64,000 nt of DNA from Triops longicaudatus (taxonomy: Eukaryota; Arthropoda; Branchiopoda; Notostraca; Triopsidae): contig JAGQDJ010000110.1 in assembly GCA_022885665.1 (NCBI GenBank), positions 62,001-126,000 of the forward strand, given 5' to 3'. Positions 61,997 through 64,000 of the stretch are shown here, in pieces. The translations under genes were made by a program, and so were the position numbers. The stretch's first letter is position 1. Every line of letters starts with the position of its first letter. The notes beneath the pieces are model-generated. The model made no database searches. It worked only from the letters and a program-made list of their open reading frames with translations, and was not told the DNA's origin.

Positions 61997-63322
61997 GTCT
62001 GACGGGATTTAGGTACGATGCAAATGCCATATATTTGGGCTGCATAAAGTTTGAATCTTCAAACTAGTTGTATAACTTGGTTATGTGAACTGCCTATTGT
62101 TTAGTAAAGCAATACGGGGACTTCTCGAGCCTCGAGTGTATAATGGCAATGTATTGTAATCTCCGTAAGGAAGAAGCTGGACGTCCTTGCTTTATCGTTT
62201 AGTGACTTGCACTTGCACAATCTTGGGATCAATTTTGCTCTCGTACTTTTATTACTATGACAGCGAATAACGTCTTACCTGGAACACTTGAGAGGTGTAT
62301 TAGTTCATAAGGTTACTGCCGTAGCCCCGCAGTTTTTCCATAACAAAAGTGGTTGTTTTTAATTGGTTATAGGTAGTGGCTTTTATATGACGCTAAGGGG
62401 TTACAAGATAATGTGGAAGCTGTAATACATGTTACGTGTCTTGTCACTGACAAGGTCATTCCTTTCTTGGTTTAATTCGTTTTGCCGTAGATTACACGAG
62501 ACTTTCTAATGAAGGATTTTATTGATTTTTTCTGCACAATCTCTTCCCTTCGCTTCTTTTATGCAATTCTGCACATTTGGACCTAGGAAACAAAAAGAGA
62601 AACGGGCGTGGCCTTTCCCAGGCTACGTTAAGGAACATTCTCTCTGCGGCTTCCACGGCCTTGAACTTACGGTGGCGTCCGCGTGTCCGCAAGTTTATAG
62701 AATACTCCACCTTCGCCTAGGGTGTCTTCCTGGAGACGACTCTTCGCGTTATATACTTTACTATAAATACGAAGGCAATTATATACCAACACGAAACAAC
62801 CCTCTAACTTCTGTTTTGTTTTACCGTGGGTCTGCAATGCTCAAGCATGTTGCGAAAGAGATCTCAGTAGGGGATATGCAAATTTTGCCATTCAGGACAC
62901 GTGATTACAAATGCCACAGCAATCATATTTGGCTTTTGTTATGGCGAAGTCTATTAAACGGTATAAATTATTTAGCACTTTGTGGACAACCACCCAGCGA
63001 CTTGCTCCACGTTGATGTGTAGATACATGAATTAGTTTTGAGCTGATGCTATAGTTTCGACAAGCCTTTTACGTGCCTTTAAGCTATAACCAATACTAAT
63101 CTTTTAACGCCGTGTAAATCATCGTGAACTATCTCACATCTCATGGCTTGGCGGAATAAAAACGTCAGGAAATGCGCACAGGAAAAACTTGTTTTTTGCA
63201 TAATTTAAGATAGAAGGCCAAGATACTACGTAGTGCCCCAATTACTAGATTTTAAGAAATTATAATTTAACCGTGAATGAAGATACAGGAATCTTAAAAT
63301 TTTCTTTCACATATTCTTTCCA
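61997..63322. other. Region upstream of the right-edge gene
   Basis: This should contain the first exon and promoter of the gene that begins at 63323. A 166-codon plus frame at 62522-63022 has no clear domain and no convincing splice donor, so I do not assign it. Confidence 0.4.
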
Positions 63323-64000
63323 GGCTTATCTTTTTATCACTTGTTCGCTGCTCCATTCCGCTTCATTAAGGCCACTACGAGAAGATCTCCACCCTGAGCT
63401 AGTTGGTATTGTGCCGGATGATTTCGCAGGAGCAGGAGAAAAAAATAACGCCGCCTTCAACTTCCTTAGAATAGCACCTCGGCGAACCAGCAGTACTGGT
63501 TCCATGACAACCGTAACCGAACCGACAACTACGAATGAAGATAGTTCTCAACAATCCCAAGTACCCACTTCTGGCGATGAAATCGCATTCGCAACGTCCT
63601 TGGATAAAAACACAGCGGAATACTTTGCGAAAAAACAACCTGAAATGAAAATCAGTCAAGTATCAAGCAGCGTTTCTGTGAGCATATCAAAATCGGTGCA
63701 GACGGCATCTGTTGCATCTCTGGGAGGTAATCTATCTGCAAATAACAACCCTAACATCTTACAACAACTGCAAAAACCTTCAGCTCGTCTGGAGGTAACG
63801 CCTGATGCCCTCACTAGCACTAGCACGCTACTCTCAATCATAACTAACACGCAATGGCCCATAACTGTTTCCCTTTCCGCAAATGACCAGCCGCCGACCC
63901 CCCAAAGCGGTAGCGGACGCCTAATAACTGACTCAAACAGCAATTATGCATTTATAGACGATATATCTGACACCATCGAAAGCGACCAAGAACAACTTAC
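63323..64000 (+). CDS. Ser/Thr-rich probable secreted protein, internal exon cut by the window edge
   Basis: A strong acceptor (TTCTTTCCAG) precedes 226 codons without a stop, running off the right edge. Chance openness of this length in DNA of this composition is very unlikely. The exon opens AYLFITCSLLHSAS, which looks like the end of a signal peptide, then LRPLREDLHPELVGIVPDDF. After that it is Ser, Thr, Asn and Gln rich with no repeats or cysteines, like a mucin-type or disordered extracellular region. The start codon must lie in an upstream exon not identified. No family is recognised. Phase 0 at the acceptor is the simplest reading. Confidence 0.65.

Noticed and set aside
62522..63022. 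Open frame of 166 codons on the plus strand as first exon of the right-edge gene
   Set aside because: No signal peptide, no family resemblance and no convincing donor leading in phase to 63323.

Overview
This is a eukaryotic nuclear window from an arthropod. The evidence is spliceosomal introns with GT-AG borders (many of 50-80 bp), a peritrophin-type chitin-binding protein, a CLIC whose sequence and C-terminus look insect-like, a secreted lipocalin, type-B carboxylesterases and small membrane proteins with the DM4/DM12-style cysteine pattern. The species cannot be fixed from the sequence; a crustacean or another non-insect arthropod fits as well as an insect. I joined exons by hand from splice sites, reading phase and family alignment recalled from memory. 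For ten complete genes the joined coding length is a multiple of three with no internal stop, a useful check. No database search was possible.

Layout: bases 1-10192 hold no gene I can support, only low-complexity tracts and one short TA-flanked inverted-repeat element. A two-exon SoxB2-class HMG gene (+) follows at 10193-11398, then a gene-poor stretch with an 863-bp element with inverted-repeat ends. A 17-exon PEX1 (-) fills 16971-22506. Two divergent paralogous DM4/DM12-like membrane proteins lie at 22834-23924 (-, incomplete) and 26236-27836 (+); the second has two tandem, phase-matched transmembrane exons. A five-domain chitin-binding protein (-) lies at 28490-30801, pICln (-) at 32298-33110 and a lipocalin (-) at 34551-35487.

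The right half is denser. Two tandem carboxylesterases (+, 37207-39719 and 40993-43633) have identical lengths for eight internal exons but different C-termini. They are followed by SAP18 (+), CLIC (-), a DNAJC14-like J-domain membrane protein (-), a third DM4/DM12-like protein (+) and an unrecognised helical-repeat (TPR-like) gene (-). From 56055 to 63322 I see no supportable gene. The right edge cuts a Ser/Thr-rich exon (+) starting at 63323.

The genes do not form one pathway. PEX1 (peroxisome import), SAP18 (Sin3/splicing), pICln (snRNP assembly), CLIC and DNAJC14 are housekeeping genes. They are interleaved with secreted or surface genes (esterases, lipocalin, chitin-binding protein, DM4/DM12-like proteins), several of which have a TATA box just upstream. 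No tRNA, rRNA, CRISPR or bacterial-type element was recognised.
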